Assembly (NCBI GenBank): GCA_027604665.1
Contig: JADGIZ010000057.1
Location: 1 to 33,166 of the forward strand
Length of the DNA: 33,166 nt
Reading direction: 5' to 3'
DNA from: Polyrhizophydium stewartii
Taxonomy: Eukaryota; Chytridiomycota; Chytridiomycetes; Rhizophydiales
Shown: piece after piece, positions 9,683-19,561 of the stretch
Numbering within the stretch: the first letter of the stretch is position 1
How the letters are laid out: each line of letters begins with the position of its first letter
The notes under the pieces: model-generated
What the model was told of the DNA's origin: nothing
The model's input: only the letters and a program-made list of their open reading frames with translations
Database searches by the model: none
Program-made: the position numbers and the translations under genes

Positions 9683-12600
9683 ATGCCGCGCCATCACGAC
9701 CCCGACGCACCCGCGCGGGGCGCCTCCGCGGCGGCCGCCGATGCAGATGCCGCCGAGCCAGAGACGCAGCCCGCGGCGGCAGCGCCGCTCTCTGATGGTG
9801 CCGCGGCGGCCGAGCCGTCGGCGCCCAAGAAGCGCAAGTCGCGCAGGCACAAGCAGAGTGCTGGCACACAATCAAGCGACGCCGACCCGGCGCACCACGC
9901 CGCGGCGCAGGAGGCGGCCGATGCAGACGCCGTGGGGCCTTGGCACAACAGCACCAGCACCGGCGGTCGCCTCAACGACTGCCATGCCGTCTTCTCGGCC
10001 GACTCAACGTGCGTCGCCGTGTGTCGCCCGTTGCCCGCCCGTCGCTGTTTTTTTGTCGCTCACTTTTTTTCTTTTTGGTGTTGGCGCCGTCCGGCCAACC
10101 GACCTGGATCCCGCCGCCGCCGCCCGCTCGCCTGCCCGCCCGGCGTGCGCAGCCACTTCTTCTGCGGAAACGGCGCAAATGTCAAGATGTACTCTGTTTC
10201 ATCCGGCCTTGTTGTGCGCACGCTCATGCCGCCGCACGCTGCCTCAAAAGGCCCGATGGTCGTGTCCATCCAGCTCAACCCGTTCCGGCAAGGCCAGATC
10301 CTGGCTGCCTTCTCCAACGGCGTCGTTGCACAGTGGGACTACTCGACCGGCGCCGTGACCGAGGTGCGCACGCTCATTCTGCCGAGTCCATTGCGAACGA
10401 GACAACCCTCTGACGCTCTGCACGTTCAATCGCATGCCTCGTGCGCAGCAATGGAACTTCAAGCGGCCCGTGACGCAGATGCTGGTCAGCGCATCCCGCC
10501 CCAACGAGATCTTTGTGGTGACAAACGAAAAGTACGAGAAGCAGAGCGAGCGGTCCGGCAAGACGCAGCACCGCGAGCGCGGCACGGTGCTGCAGATGCA
10601 CATGCACACGCGCGATCTGCGCATTGCATTCGAGTCGCGCAAGGAGCCCGTCGTGAGCATCGGATTCGCGGCGCTCGGCAGCGTGCTCGTTGTTGCCGTG
10701 CCAATGGCCTTCTACCTCACTGATGTCGCCGGCGGCGACAAGGACGCCAAGCGCGGCCCGCGGCGGTGAGGCTTGTCGCTGGCCGGGCATCGTGTGCAGT
10801 CGCTGCGTGCTGACCCGCGCGCAGCTTTGAAGTCTCGGAGCGCATCGTGTCTCTGGCCGTCAACCCCGCGCAGCCCTTTGTTGCGACGGGCGACGTGCGC
10901 GGCCGCATCCATCTGTGGTACTGCTTCAACCTCGCCGAGGGCCAGAAGCCCGTGTCGTCGCTGCTGCACTGGCATGCGCACCAGGTCAATGCACTCAGCT
11001 TCACGCCCGACGGCACGTTCCTGGTCTCGGGCGGCGACGAGGCCGTGCTGGTGCTGTGGCAGCTCGAGACTGGAAGCAAGCAGTTTGTGCCGCGCATGGG
11101 CTCCGAGATCACGTCGGTGAGCATCAGCGGCGACCAGATGCTCTATGCCGTCGGCCACAAGGACAACAGCGTGCGCATCGTGTCCGTCACGGACATGCGC
11201 ATCCGCCAGGCCGTCGCGGGCGTCAAGTGCGCCAACGTCAACCACCGCGTGTACCCTATGACCGCAGGCCTTGTCGTCGACCCGCGCAGCGCGAGCGTCG
11301 TACTCAACGGCTACCCGGGCTCGATCCAGTTCTACAACGCCACCACGGACCAGTCCGTGTCCGACATTGACGTGTCTCCGCGCAACCGCGTGACGCGCAT
11401 CGAGGACCGCGAGATCCTGCGGCCGCATGTGCACCACATCCAGTTCTCGGCCGACGGCGAGTGGATGGCCACGGTCGACGTGCGCGACGACAAGGTGTTT
11501 GCGACCGAGACGTATCTCAAGTTCTGGCGGTACAACAGCGACGCACAGACGTTCATGGTCAACACGCGCGTCGATGCTCCGCACGACGGCGCCGTCACAA
11601 GCGTGCGGTTCCAGCCGCCCGTCGCCGGCCGCCCGCTGCTCGCCGTCACGACTGGCGCAGACAAGGTGTTCAAGGTTTGGGAGCTCGTTGAGGCGACCAA
11701 CGACCGCGAGTCGACGGTCTGGACGTGCCGCTCGACGGGATTCTTCAAGTCGCTCCCCGCGCAGGATGCGGCGTTCTCGGACGACGGCACGATCCTGGCT
11801 GTTGCGTTTGGACCAATCGTGACGCTGTGGGACCCGGAAACAAACTTGCTGCACTCGACTCTGACGTACGCGCCGTCGGCCGAGCCGGTGACTCGGATGG
11901 CGTTTGCGCGCGGCGAGCCGTATCTGGCCGTGGCGACGGCGTCGCACATGCACGTGTGGAACATCGTGACTGCTTCCGTGGCGTGGTCGCTGCGCGCGCG
12001 CGTCACGCACCTTATCGCCGACCCGCGATCGCCCCGCCTGCTGGTGCTCGCACACGAGCCCGAGGCGGATCGACCGCCGCTGCTGGCGCTTTTCGAGCCC
12101 AGCTCGCCCGTGCCCGTGTTTGCCAAGAGCATGGCGTCCAAGGTGCACGGCATCGCATTCTCGCAGGGCATCGAGGCCTCGCGCATCACATACCTCGACG
12201 CCGAGTTCCGGTTCCAGACACTCGTCAGGGACTCGGCCGTGGCGAGCGCGCTGTCGGCCGCCGAGGCCGCCGAGGAGCAGGCTGCGCACAAGTCACTGTT
12301 CACGAGTATATATGGCGAGACGATCTACCGCACGTCGCGCCAGGACGACGGCCCCGCGGGCGCTGGCAAGTCTGCGACGGCTGTGCGGTCCAGAGATGAC
12401 GCTGCCGGCGCCGCTGCGGATGCAACTGCGGCGCCCGGTGCACACTCTGCGACGTCGGCTGGCGCCGCGCTTGCGTTCCTCGAGGCACCTTCGCACATTG
12501 TGGCGGCGCCGTCCAAGCTCATTGAGTCGTTCATGGACCAGCTCTTGACGCGCCGCGAGGCATTCGACGCGGCCGACTTTGTGCACGGCGGCGATGACGA

Positions 12601-13108
12601 CGAGGAGCAGGCATCCGAAGCCGAGGACGCGGACTCGGCGGACGCCGTTGCTGTTGCGGCGGCCGCCGCTGCCGCTTCGGCCCACGACGTCGCTACGATG
12701 GCTGCGCCACCGACAGCATTCCTCGAGTCGTTCTTCTCGCGGCTGTTCGTGTCGGCGCCGTCGGCCGGTGCAGCCGCCAAAGAGGCATCTGCATCGTCCG
12801 TCAGGGCCGCCAACGGCGCGGTGAATGGAGCACCCAAGGACGCTACTCCTGCCGAGGCTTCTGCGGGCAAGGGCTCGGCCAAATCGGCTTCAGCGTCCGC
12901 GGCAGCCACGCCCAAAAGCGCAAAGGCTCCGGCCAAGGCTCCGGCCAAGGCTCCGGCCAAGGCGGCCGCTGTAGCAACACCAACGCCCGCGCCAAAGGCC
13001 AATGGCGCAGCACATGCTGCCGGCGTTGCGAATGACGGGGAAGCGGCTGCGGCCGCCAAGCCTGCATCGGGGAATCGGTCAAAGAAGAGGGCCTACGACG
13101 GGGCATGA
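9683..13108 (+). CDS. NAN1: U3 snoRNP WD-repeat protein Nan1/Utp17 (WDR75)
   Basis: Four exons: 9683-10008, 10153-10363, 10449-10765, 10825-13108 (about 1045 residues). After an Ala-rich leader with a nuclear-localisation-like KKRKSRRHK (about 49-57), the protein is a tandem WD40 array. It includes NDCHAVFSADST, VSIQLNPFRQGQILAAFSNG, FVATGDVRGRIHLWY, HWHAHQVNALSFTPDGTFL and SGGDEAVLVLWQLETG, the last being the hallmark region of this family. Relatives belong to the t-UTP/UtpA subcomplex of the small-subunit processome, which acts in pre-18S processing and rDNA transcription. The C-terminal 250 residues are low-complexity Ala/Lys/Pro with three APAK units. The protein is longer than the yeast one (about 896). 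The 10766 donor overlaps an in-frame TGA, so intron retention would truncate the product. Confidence 0.92.
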
Positions 13109-13113
13109 TTAAA
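13108..13113 (+). terminator. Possible poly(A) signal ATTAAA of NAN1
   Basis: ATTAAA starts on the last base of the NAN1 TGA. No better signal is seen in the 138 bp before the converging gene. The positioning matches the very short 3' UTR implied for the ZIP gene. Confidence 0.35.
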
Positions 13114-13246
13114 TCCAAACGCTCCTACATACTGGCCAGCATTCCTGCGTGACTGCGAGAGATTGACGTTGAGCGCAGCTCGAGACAGGTTGTCGGTGAC
13201 CGAGTTGGGCTCTCATGAGACGCGGGCGGCAGCCGCATACTCTCGT

Positions 13247-14338
13247 TCATTTCGTCTTCTTCTCCAGCGGCGTCTCCTCGGCGTCGTCGCTGTCGCTCTC
13301 CAATCCGCTGCTGCTCGCGCTCTCGATGCCTGGCGCACTCCCCTGCTGTACCTCGGTCTCTAAGGCGGCGACGGCAGCAGCAAGTGCCTCGGCTGTGCGC
13401 CGCTGCGCCTGGTCTACGCGCGCCTGCACCAGGATCTGGCCCGTCTGCGGGTCGGACAGCACACGATCGTTTAGCAGGATCGTCTTCTCGAGCAGAAAGA
13501 CGTTCTGGTGCGCCTTGTAGGCGATCGAGGCGACAATCTCGGCGTCCGTCAGGGTCTCGTCGAGGCCGACAAAGTACCCATATGCAGCGAATGCCGCAAA
13601 GACGAGGTTGCGCAGGAGATGCAGCTGGTTGAACTGCGAGTCGACGATCATCAAATACCCCTTGAGCGCCGTGCGCGAGAGCGAGAGCTGGCTTGAAAAC
13701 AGCGCGAAGCAGTCGGCAAAGGCGACAAAGATGACCAGGTACAGCGCCTGCTTGCACAGCGGCAACTTGCGGTGAGACAACACCGACGCGGCGTAGATGA
13801 CGAGCAGCACGGCGCCGTACTGCGCAACGATGGGCGGCAGCGCGACCGCGGCGTAGTCCCCGTGCTCGGCGCACCACCCGCACGACGTAAAGGCCGCGTG
13901 CCCGCAGTGGTCGTACTCGTTGCGGGCAGCCTCGGACTTGCGCAGCCGGTCAAACAGCTGCTCGACGGCTCGCACCTTGTCGACGGCCGGTCCGGGCTCG
14001 GCGTCGTGCCCCGCGGCGTAGGCGGCCGGCCACCCGGGAAACCGCTGGCGCATATGGCTCTGGAAGCGCAGGCTCAGGTCCAGCATCGTCTGCGGGCCGC
14101 GGTCCGTGCCCAGCCCGAGCGCCGTCAGGAGGTTGGGGTCCCGCGAGAGGAAGCCGAACGACGCAAAGCTCGCAGCGGCCCCCACGAGACACACTTGGGC
14201 CAGCCAGTCGCCCCGCGACTGCGGGCGCCGCGGCGCCGCTGCTCCCCCGCCCGCGCGGCGCTTGGCGACCAGCTCCAGCAGCTTGAAGAAGCCGACCGAC
14301 AGCGCAATGGTGCCGAAGACGCTGACGAGGTCGCTCAT
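13247..14338 (-). CDS. Unknown multi-pass membrane protein with CGWC motif
   Basis: Single exon, 363 residues from the ATG at 14338. An ATG at 14440 in the same frame would add 34 residues resembling a mitochondrial presequence, but it lies only 27 bp from the poly(A) signal of the upstream ZIP gene, so I prefer 14338. Hydrophobic segments are near 6-24, 45-64, 168-187, 198-217 and 242-258. Between the second and third is a Cys/His cluster (DHCGH near 143-147 and SCGWCAEHG near 152-160) that could bind metal or be redox active. The C-terminal third (after about 270) is helical and charged (FLLEKTILLNDRVLSDPQTG) and ends in an acidic, Lys-tipped tail, probably cytosolic. I do not recognise the family. 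Confidence 0.7.
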   Translation of the reverse strand: MSDLVSVFGTIALSVGFFKLLELVAKRRAGGGAAAPRRPQSRGDWLAQVCLVGAAASFASFGFLSRDPNLLTALGLGTDRGPQTMLDLSLRFQSHMRQRFPGWPAAYAAGHDAEPGPAVDKVRAVEQLFDRLRKSEAARNEYDHCGHAAFTSCGWCAEHGDYAAVALPPIVAQYGAVLLVIYAASVLSHRKLPLCKQALYLVIFVAFADCFALFSSQLSLSRTALKGYLMIVDSQFNQLHLLRNLVFAAFAAYGYFVGLDETLTDAEIVASIAYKAHQNVFLLEKTILLNDRVLSDPQTGQILVQARVDQAQRRTAEALAAAVAALETEVQQGSAPGIESASSSGLESDSDDAEETPLEKKTK

Positions 14339-14466
14339 TGGCGCACGGTGCTCGAGATGCGATGGTGGGAAAGTGCTGACAGGCACCGTCAGCCGCGCCA
14401 AGACGAATGCGCATGCTCGCAGCATGCTCGCAGCCGACATGAGCGCCTGCGGGCCAAGATCCAGTC

Positions 14467-14472
14467 TTTATT
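14467..14472 (-). terminator. Poly(A) signal AATAAA of the ZIP gene
   Basis: On the minus strand AATAAA begins one base after the TGA of the ZIP transporter. This implies a 3' UTR of only a few tens of bases, ending near the start of the next gene downstream. Confidence 0.6.
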
Positions 14473-14473
14473 C

Positions 14474-15729
14474 TCAGTGCGCGTGGTCGTGGTGGTGCTG
14501 GTCGTGCGAGTGAGAGCCGTGCGAGTGCGAGTGAGAGCCGTGCGAGTGAGAGCCGTGCGAGTGAGAGCCGTGCGAGTGCGAGTGGCCGCCAAACCACACG
14601 TTGACGCTCTCGAGCGCACAGAAGCAGACGACCATGCCCACAAAGAACGACACGCTGGCGGCGGTCTTGCCGGCGTACTTGATGGCCGTGGGCTGCAGCT
14701 CGTGGATCGAGATGCACAGCATGATGCCGCCAACGGCTGCGAGGCAGCGGCTCAGCACCATGGGCGTCAGATACGCCTGCAGCGCCAGGCCTCCGACGAC
14801 GACGCCGAGCGGCTCCGCAAGGCCGTTGACAAGAGTCCACCAGAGCACCTGCGCCGTCGACGCTGTGGCGGCGTAGAGCGGGATCGCGACCGCCATGCCC
14901 TCGGGGATGTTGTGCAGCATGATGGCCACTGCCAGCTGCACGCCCTGCTCGCACGCCGGCCCGCGCCCGGGTGTCAGCGGACCGCCGGTTGCGCTGATGG
15001 CGAGGAGTGAACGCTCACCAGTCTCATGTCGCTCATGGCCGACAGATACACGCCGAGGCCCTCGGGCAGGTTGTGCATGGCCAGCGCCACAAACGTGATC
15101 AGGCTCGTGCGCATCAGGTCCCGCTTCTCGCGCTCCGAGACCCCCTTGGGCCCGCGGGCGGGGCTCGCCGGCCGCTTGGCGGTTGCGGCGGCTTGCGGCT
15201 GCTTGCGACGGCGGGTGGGCGACTTGCGGGCGGTGCCCGGCGACGCTGTCGGCGACACTGCCGGCTCGTCGTCGCTCGCCGCGGCGGCGGCAGCGTGCCC
15301 GTGCCCGTGCTCGTGCTCGTCGCCGCCGTGCTGGTGCCCGTGGTCGTGGTCGCCGTGGTCGTGGCCGTCGTCGAGCAGCTTCTCGAGCAGGCCAAAGACC
15401 AGCACGCCCGCAAACACCCACAGCATCGTCTCCTGCGAGCCAAGCACCTCGATGGCCTCGGGCACCAGGTCAAAGCAGGTGATGTACAGCATCACGCCGC
15501 CGCTGAACGACTGCAGCACGCCCATGAGCCGCTTGGTGCGCGGCGACGTCGGGTCGGCCCGCGTCAGCTTGACGCCGGCGACGACCAGCAGGCCGCCCAG
15601 GAAGGTGCCCATCGAGGCCACGAACGCCAGCGTGAACGCCATGCTCTGCGTGCTCGACAGCGCTGCGGACAGCGGCACGCGCATGCCCTCGGGCAGCGCG
15701 CCCAGCAGCTGGTCCACGAACGGGTGCAT
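14474..15729 (-). CDS. ZIP-family zinc transporter (Zrt3/ZupT-like)
   Basis: Two exons, 15729-15019 and 14944-14474 (393 residues), joined by a 74-nt intron in phase 0. The predicted ZIP fold has helices near 30-52, 72-92, 102-118, 205-228 and onward. The paired metal-site motifs are HNLPEG (about 219-224) and HNIPEG (about 248-253), with NGLAEPLG in the following helix. The loop between helices III and IV carries a His/Asp-rich stretch (about 123-145), typical of ZIP cytosolic metal-sensing loops. The C-terminus is unusual: after the last helix is a His/Ser/Gly tail made of GSHSH units ending DHAH. Relatives move Zn2+ (sometimes Fe or Mn) into the cytosol from outside or from vacuoles. The intron falls exactly between the two metal-site helices. 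Confidence 0.92.
14504..14584 (-). repeat. 15-bp tandem repeat coding the ZIP His tail
   Basis: Roughly five copies of GTGCGAGTGAGAGCC (plus-strand reading), some with a 6-bp insertion, encode repeated GSHSH units. All length steps are multiples of three, so copy-number change would alter the number of histidines without breaking the frame. Confidence 0.85.
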
Positions 15730-15787
15730 GCCGAGATGCGGGAAAGTTGTGTCCGGCTGGTGGCTGGCCGCTTCCGCCAGCCGCCAG

Positions 15788-15792
15788 CCAAT
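15788..15792 (-). promoter_or_regulatory. Inverted CCAAT box upstream of the ZIP gene
   Basis: CCAAT on the plus strand, read as ATTGG for the minus-strand ZIP gene, lies 59 nt before its ATG. It is a common binding site for the heterotrimeric CCAAT (HAP/NF-Y) complex. A five-base match is weak evidence on its own. Confidence 0.25.
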
Positions 15793-15839
15793 CAGACGGG
15801 TTGCTCGTTTCCACGAACAGAGTCGCGGCTTCCCTGCAT

Positions 15840-15902
15840 CACACACACACACACACCCCCCCACACACACACCCACCCCCACACACACACACACACACAC
15901 AC
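15840..15902. repeat. CA/GT microsatellite
   Basis: About 63 bp of (CA)n, interrupted by C-runs, lie between the last visible SMC1 exon and the ZIP promoter. The surrounding 15730-16017 holds no coding continuation of SMC1 that I can find. Confidence 0.9.
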
Positions 15903-16017
15903 ATCAAGAACAAAGATCCACGCAGAAACGACAGCGAGCGCCAAGCCGTGTCAGTGCTCACAAATTGACAATATCCCACGCAGACTCCCCCCGGGGACAA
16001 ACAGCTCAGCCGCTCAC

Positions 16018-18223
16018 CTTGATGCACTGGATGGCCGTCTTTTGCGTGTCAACAACAATGGCGTCCATGTTCTTGCCAAGCACGACCGAGACGGCCGTGT
16101 TGAATCGCTTCTGCGTCGTCTGGCACAGATCCGACAGCCGCCCGTGCACGCCCGAGAACAGGCGCTTGAGCGTCTCGAGCGTCTCGCGCTTCTTCTTGTT
16201 GCGCTCCGACTCGTGGCGGTCGGCGCGCTCCTGCAGCAGGCGGCTGGCAATCTCGGCCAGCCGCTCGTTGGCCTCGCCCTCTTGCTGCGCAAGCCGCCTG
16301 AGCGTCGTGTCCATGTCCGAGAGGCGCTTCCTGGCGCCGGCCAGCTCCTCGCGCGACTGCTCGAGCTTGCCGGCAATCTGGCGGCGATGGTTGTGGTCGG
16401 GATCGCGGGTGAGGCAAGGTCAGCAAGCGCCAAAAACAAGCCAGTGCGAAAGCATAGCGGACGCACCTTGGCGCGCCGCTGCTCGTGGGTGCGGCGGTCC
16501 TGCGACAGCATCTTGCTGCGGGCCTGCTGTTCGTCGACCTTCTCCTGAATACGCTTGCGTGCCTCGCTGGCGGTCTGCAGCTGCACCTGCAGCAGCTGCA
16601 GCGTCTGGCGCTCGGCAAACGTGCGGGCATCGGCCTCGGCACGGCTGCGACGGCGGGTCAGCACGGCGGGTCAGCACGGCGGGTCAGCACGGCGGGTCAG
16701 CACGGCGGGTCAGCACGGCGGGTCAGCACGGCGGGTGAGCACGGCGCGTCCCACAAGGTGAACGTCGCTAAAGCATCCATGCACGCAAATGCACGCGCGC
16801 AAAAGATACGACTCACAGCTTGTTGTACTCTTTGATCTGCGCGGCGCCAAGCGACTTGGCCTGCTTGTCAGCCGAAGCCCTTGTTTCTTCCTCAAACTGG
16901 TCAATGGCCCTGCCCACGCGGCCCAGATCCGCGTCGAGCGAGCGCACGAGCTCGCGCTGGGCATCAAGCTCAGCCTGTGCCTCGGTAAGATGCTTCAGCG
17001 CCGTCTGGCGCTTGGCAGCAACGTGCTTGACCTGCTCGTCGACGCGGAGCAAGTCGGGCTTGAGCTCGTCCATGTCCTTTTGCGTGTTCTTGGCCTCGTT
17101 TTCGGCCCGCAGCAGCTTGCGCTGCGCCGCAGCGTGCTCCTTTTTGGTCGCGGCAACGTCGGCCTGGGCGGCCTCCATATCGTTGGTGATGGCGGTCGCC
17201 GAGGCCGAGTCCTTGGCCAGATCGGCGTGGATGCGCTCGGCACGCTTGTCAATGTGGAAGAGCTTCCACAGGCAGTGTGTCTCGACGAGCTTGTCCTGCA
17301 TTGCGCGCACGAGATAAGCGGGTCAGCGTGTCGGACGTGTGCAAGGGGAGGGAGGAGAGAGAAGATGGAAGCGGGCGAGCCGACGACGCACCCGTCTGTC
17401 CTGCAGCTCGTCGTAGCGCTCGGCCTCCTGCCTCTGCTCGCGGAACTGCTTCATCTCTGCATTGACGTTGCGCTTCTTTGAGAAGTTGAGGGCCGAGTTC
17501 TCGGTGGCAAGCTCGAGGGCCGACTTGAGGCGGTCGTACTCGTCCTTGAGCTCGATGGACCTGAGGAGGCGTGAGACGCCGGCGCGGTGAGACAGAGACA
17601 CTGGATGCGTCAGCGCTGCAATGGCAGCGGCCATAGGGGGGGGAGCTGGGAATCGATGGGATGATGTAGAGACGAAAGACTCGGCGTGGGAGCGGGAGCA
17701 CGACGCACCCGCTGATCTGCTCAATGAGCCTGGTGAGGTCCTTTGGCGACTGCGACGCCACGGCCTCGACATCGCCCTGGAAGACGAGGAAGTTGCGGGC
17801 CTTGACGAGGATGTTTTCGGCCTTGAGGATGGCGAGGTACTTTGAGTAGGTCAGGACCTTGTTGCCGACCTTGTAGTCGCTGGTGCCGTTGGCGTTGATG
17901 CTGTGAGCGGATGGTGAAACACGCACCGTTGGTAAGCAACGGGGTGGTGGTGGTTCCGAGCACACAGGAGGGGGTGACGCCGGCGGGCACGCACGTGCGG
18001 GTGAAGACGATGCGGGAGCCGTCTGCCGTTTCGTACACGGCTGAGACGGACGCCGTGGTCGGGTTGGCGTCTGGGTCGTCAGGGCCTGGCGAGTCCGAGT
18101 CGGCGGCTGCCGAGGGGTCGGAGCCCCGGCTGCGGTAGACGAGGTCGCGCAGCTGGACGGAGCGCAGGTGGGCTGACTTGACGCCGAGCACGAAGCTGAT
18201 GGCGTCCATCAGGTTCGACTTGC
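16018..18223 (-). CDS. SMC1: Cohesin SMC1, N-terminal half, truncated at both ends
   Basis: Six exons: 18223-17995, 17900-17709, 17560-17392, 17295-16817, 16644-16467, 16377-16018 (about 535 residues). The visible part begins inside the Walker A motif (GKSNLMDAISFVLGVKSAHLR) and includes NFLVFQGDVEAVASQSPKDL and TRLIEQISGS, diagnostic for SMC1. A long coiled coil follows, then the first half of the hinge (GRLSDLCQTTQKRF, VLGKNMDAIVVDTQKT). It stops at the donor after QCIK (16017). The exon carrying the start and the first half of the P-loop is not upstream, where a poly-Gln ORF lies. The second hinge half, return coiled coil and signature/Walker B head are absent downstream, where the ZIP gene begins. 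All visible exons are intact and in phase. It may be a partial duplicate, a split gene or a mis-assembly. Confidence 0.88.
16655..16745 (-). repeat. 13-bp minisatellite in an SMC1 intron
   Basis: Seven tandem copies of GGGTCAGCACGGC (plus strand), the last with one mismatch, lie in the intron 16645-16816. On the SMC1 strand each unit reads GCCGTGCTGACCC and so contains GCTGAC, the branch-site motif used throughout this window. The intron (172 nt) is about twice the usual length because of it. Confidence 0.9.
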
Positions 18224-18461
18224 CTGTGCGTGCGGGGGCGCCGGCGGGCGGCGGGCGCGGCTCACCTGGCCGGGCAGACTGTGCATGCGTGGGAAGGCGG
18301 CGCCGCCGGGCAGCTGGCGGCTGGGCGGGAAGCCGCTCTGCGGGAACCCCTGCGGCGGCGGCGGCTGCATGCCCGGCGGGCCCGCGGGCCCGCGCATCTG
18401 CGGCGGGTAGCCCTGCGGCGGCTGCGGCGGGTAGCCCTGCGGGGGCGGCTGCTGCTGCGGC

Positions 18462-18497
<36 letters not shown>

Positions 18498-19023
18498 GCG
18501 CGCTGCTGGAACTGCGCCGGCGGCGGCTGCATGGCGTCCTGCTCGCCCTTCTTCTTGCCCCATCCAAAGAGCGAGACGCCGGCGCCCGTCTGGCGCTTGC
18601 TCTTCTTCTTGGCGGCCGAGTCCTGCGCAGGGCCGCCGGCGTATCCGCGCTGGCCGGGCGGCTCCGACGGGCCCGTGTTGCGCAGGAAGTCGGCCAGCAG
18701 CTGCGTGTCCGACGGCCCGCGGGTCGGCGCGGCCGCGCGGCCAAAGTCGTCGTCGTCGCCCTCGAGGATGGCGTCGACCGAGTTGCGGCGGCGCGGCGGC
18801 GGGCCCATGGACGGCGGCGGCGGCGGGCTCTTGACGGTGGGGATCGAGACGGGCGGGTTGTAGGACTCGCGCTTGCGGCGTGCACCGTCGGGCGTCGGCT
18901 GCAGCAGCGGGGTGGGGCTATAGTATTTGGAGTCAAAGTCCATATCAAACTGTGACACGGAAGGCGGCGGCTGGAACAGAGCCTTCTGCTGCTGGAACTG
19001 CGGCGGCTGCTGTTGCTGCTGGA

Positions 19024-19065
<42 letters not shown>

Positions 19066-19561
19066 ACTGCTGCGGCGGCGGCCCTGAGAAGCCGGCCGGG
19101 ACGGGCGGCGTCGAGCGCACAGGCTGGCCGCCGCCCATCACGGGTCCGCTCTGTGGCTGCATGGCTTCTTTTGGGGCTGATGGCGGCCGAGGTGGAAAGA
19201 ACGAACCGCCCGGCGGGGGCGACAGCCGCGGCGTGCGGATGCTGTCGTACTGCGCCTGCGCCTCGCCCAGATGCTGGTCCAGCCCGGACAGCGTCACGCG
19301 CAGGGGCTCCGAGCCCGCAAGCAGCGTGCGCTCAAAGTCGGCGGCGCTGCGAATGCCCTGCCGGTCGAGGCTGCTGGCAATCTGGAGATGCGTGCCGGAC
19401 GGTCGCACGGCCTGCTGCTGCTGCTGAGGCTGCTGCTGCTGCTGCTGAGGCTCGTATCGGCGCTGCTGCTGGGCATGCTGTGTCTGCACCGCCCTTGGCG
19501 TCGGTGGCAGCGGGGCCGCTGGCGGCCGCGATGAGCCCAGATACGGCTGCCGCGTGCTCAT
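18209..19561 (-). CDS. Poly-Gln/Pro low-complexity protein
   Basis: An ORF of 450 residues from the ATG at 19561 to the TGA at 18209-18211. If the good donor at 18265 (CAG|GTGAGC) is used, the first 432 codons are one exon. The protein has several Gln runs (up to 13), PPQG/YPPQ-type Pro-rich repeats and short ordered-looking stretches: DRQGIRSAADFERTLLAG with VTLSGLDQHLGEAQ, DFDSKYYSPTPLL, RRRNSVDAILEGDDDDFG, TQLLADFLRNTGPSEPPG and a basic KKKSKRQ before SLFGWGKKKG. These read as linear motifs in a disordered scaffold. I recognise no family. The end of the ORF overlaps the first SMC1 exon by 15 nt, and its donor is out of phase with the SMC1 acceptor. The true C-terminus is therefore uncertain. 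Confidence 0.6.
18464..18496 (-). repeat. CAG run, poly-Gln tract
   Basis: Plus-strand (CTG)n, about 10 units with one CGG interruption upstream, encodes a Gln run of the low-complexity protein. Confidence 0.8.
19026..19062 (-). repeat. CAG run, 13-residue poly-Gln tract
   Basis: An uninterrupted plus-strand (CTG) run encodes 13 consecutive glutamines. It is the longest pure triplet tract in the window and a likely site of length polymorphism. Confidence 0.85.

Noticed and set aside
10847..13108. A separate 753-codon WD gene starting at 10847
   Set aside because: The start is GTG, and the upstream exons continue the WD array in phase through the 59-nt intron 10766-10824.
16655..16745. CRISPR-like array
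   Set aside because: The 13-bp units are contiguous with no spacers and lie inside an intron; this is a minisatellite.
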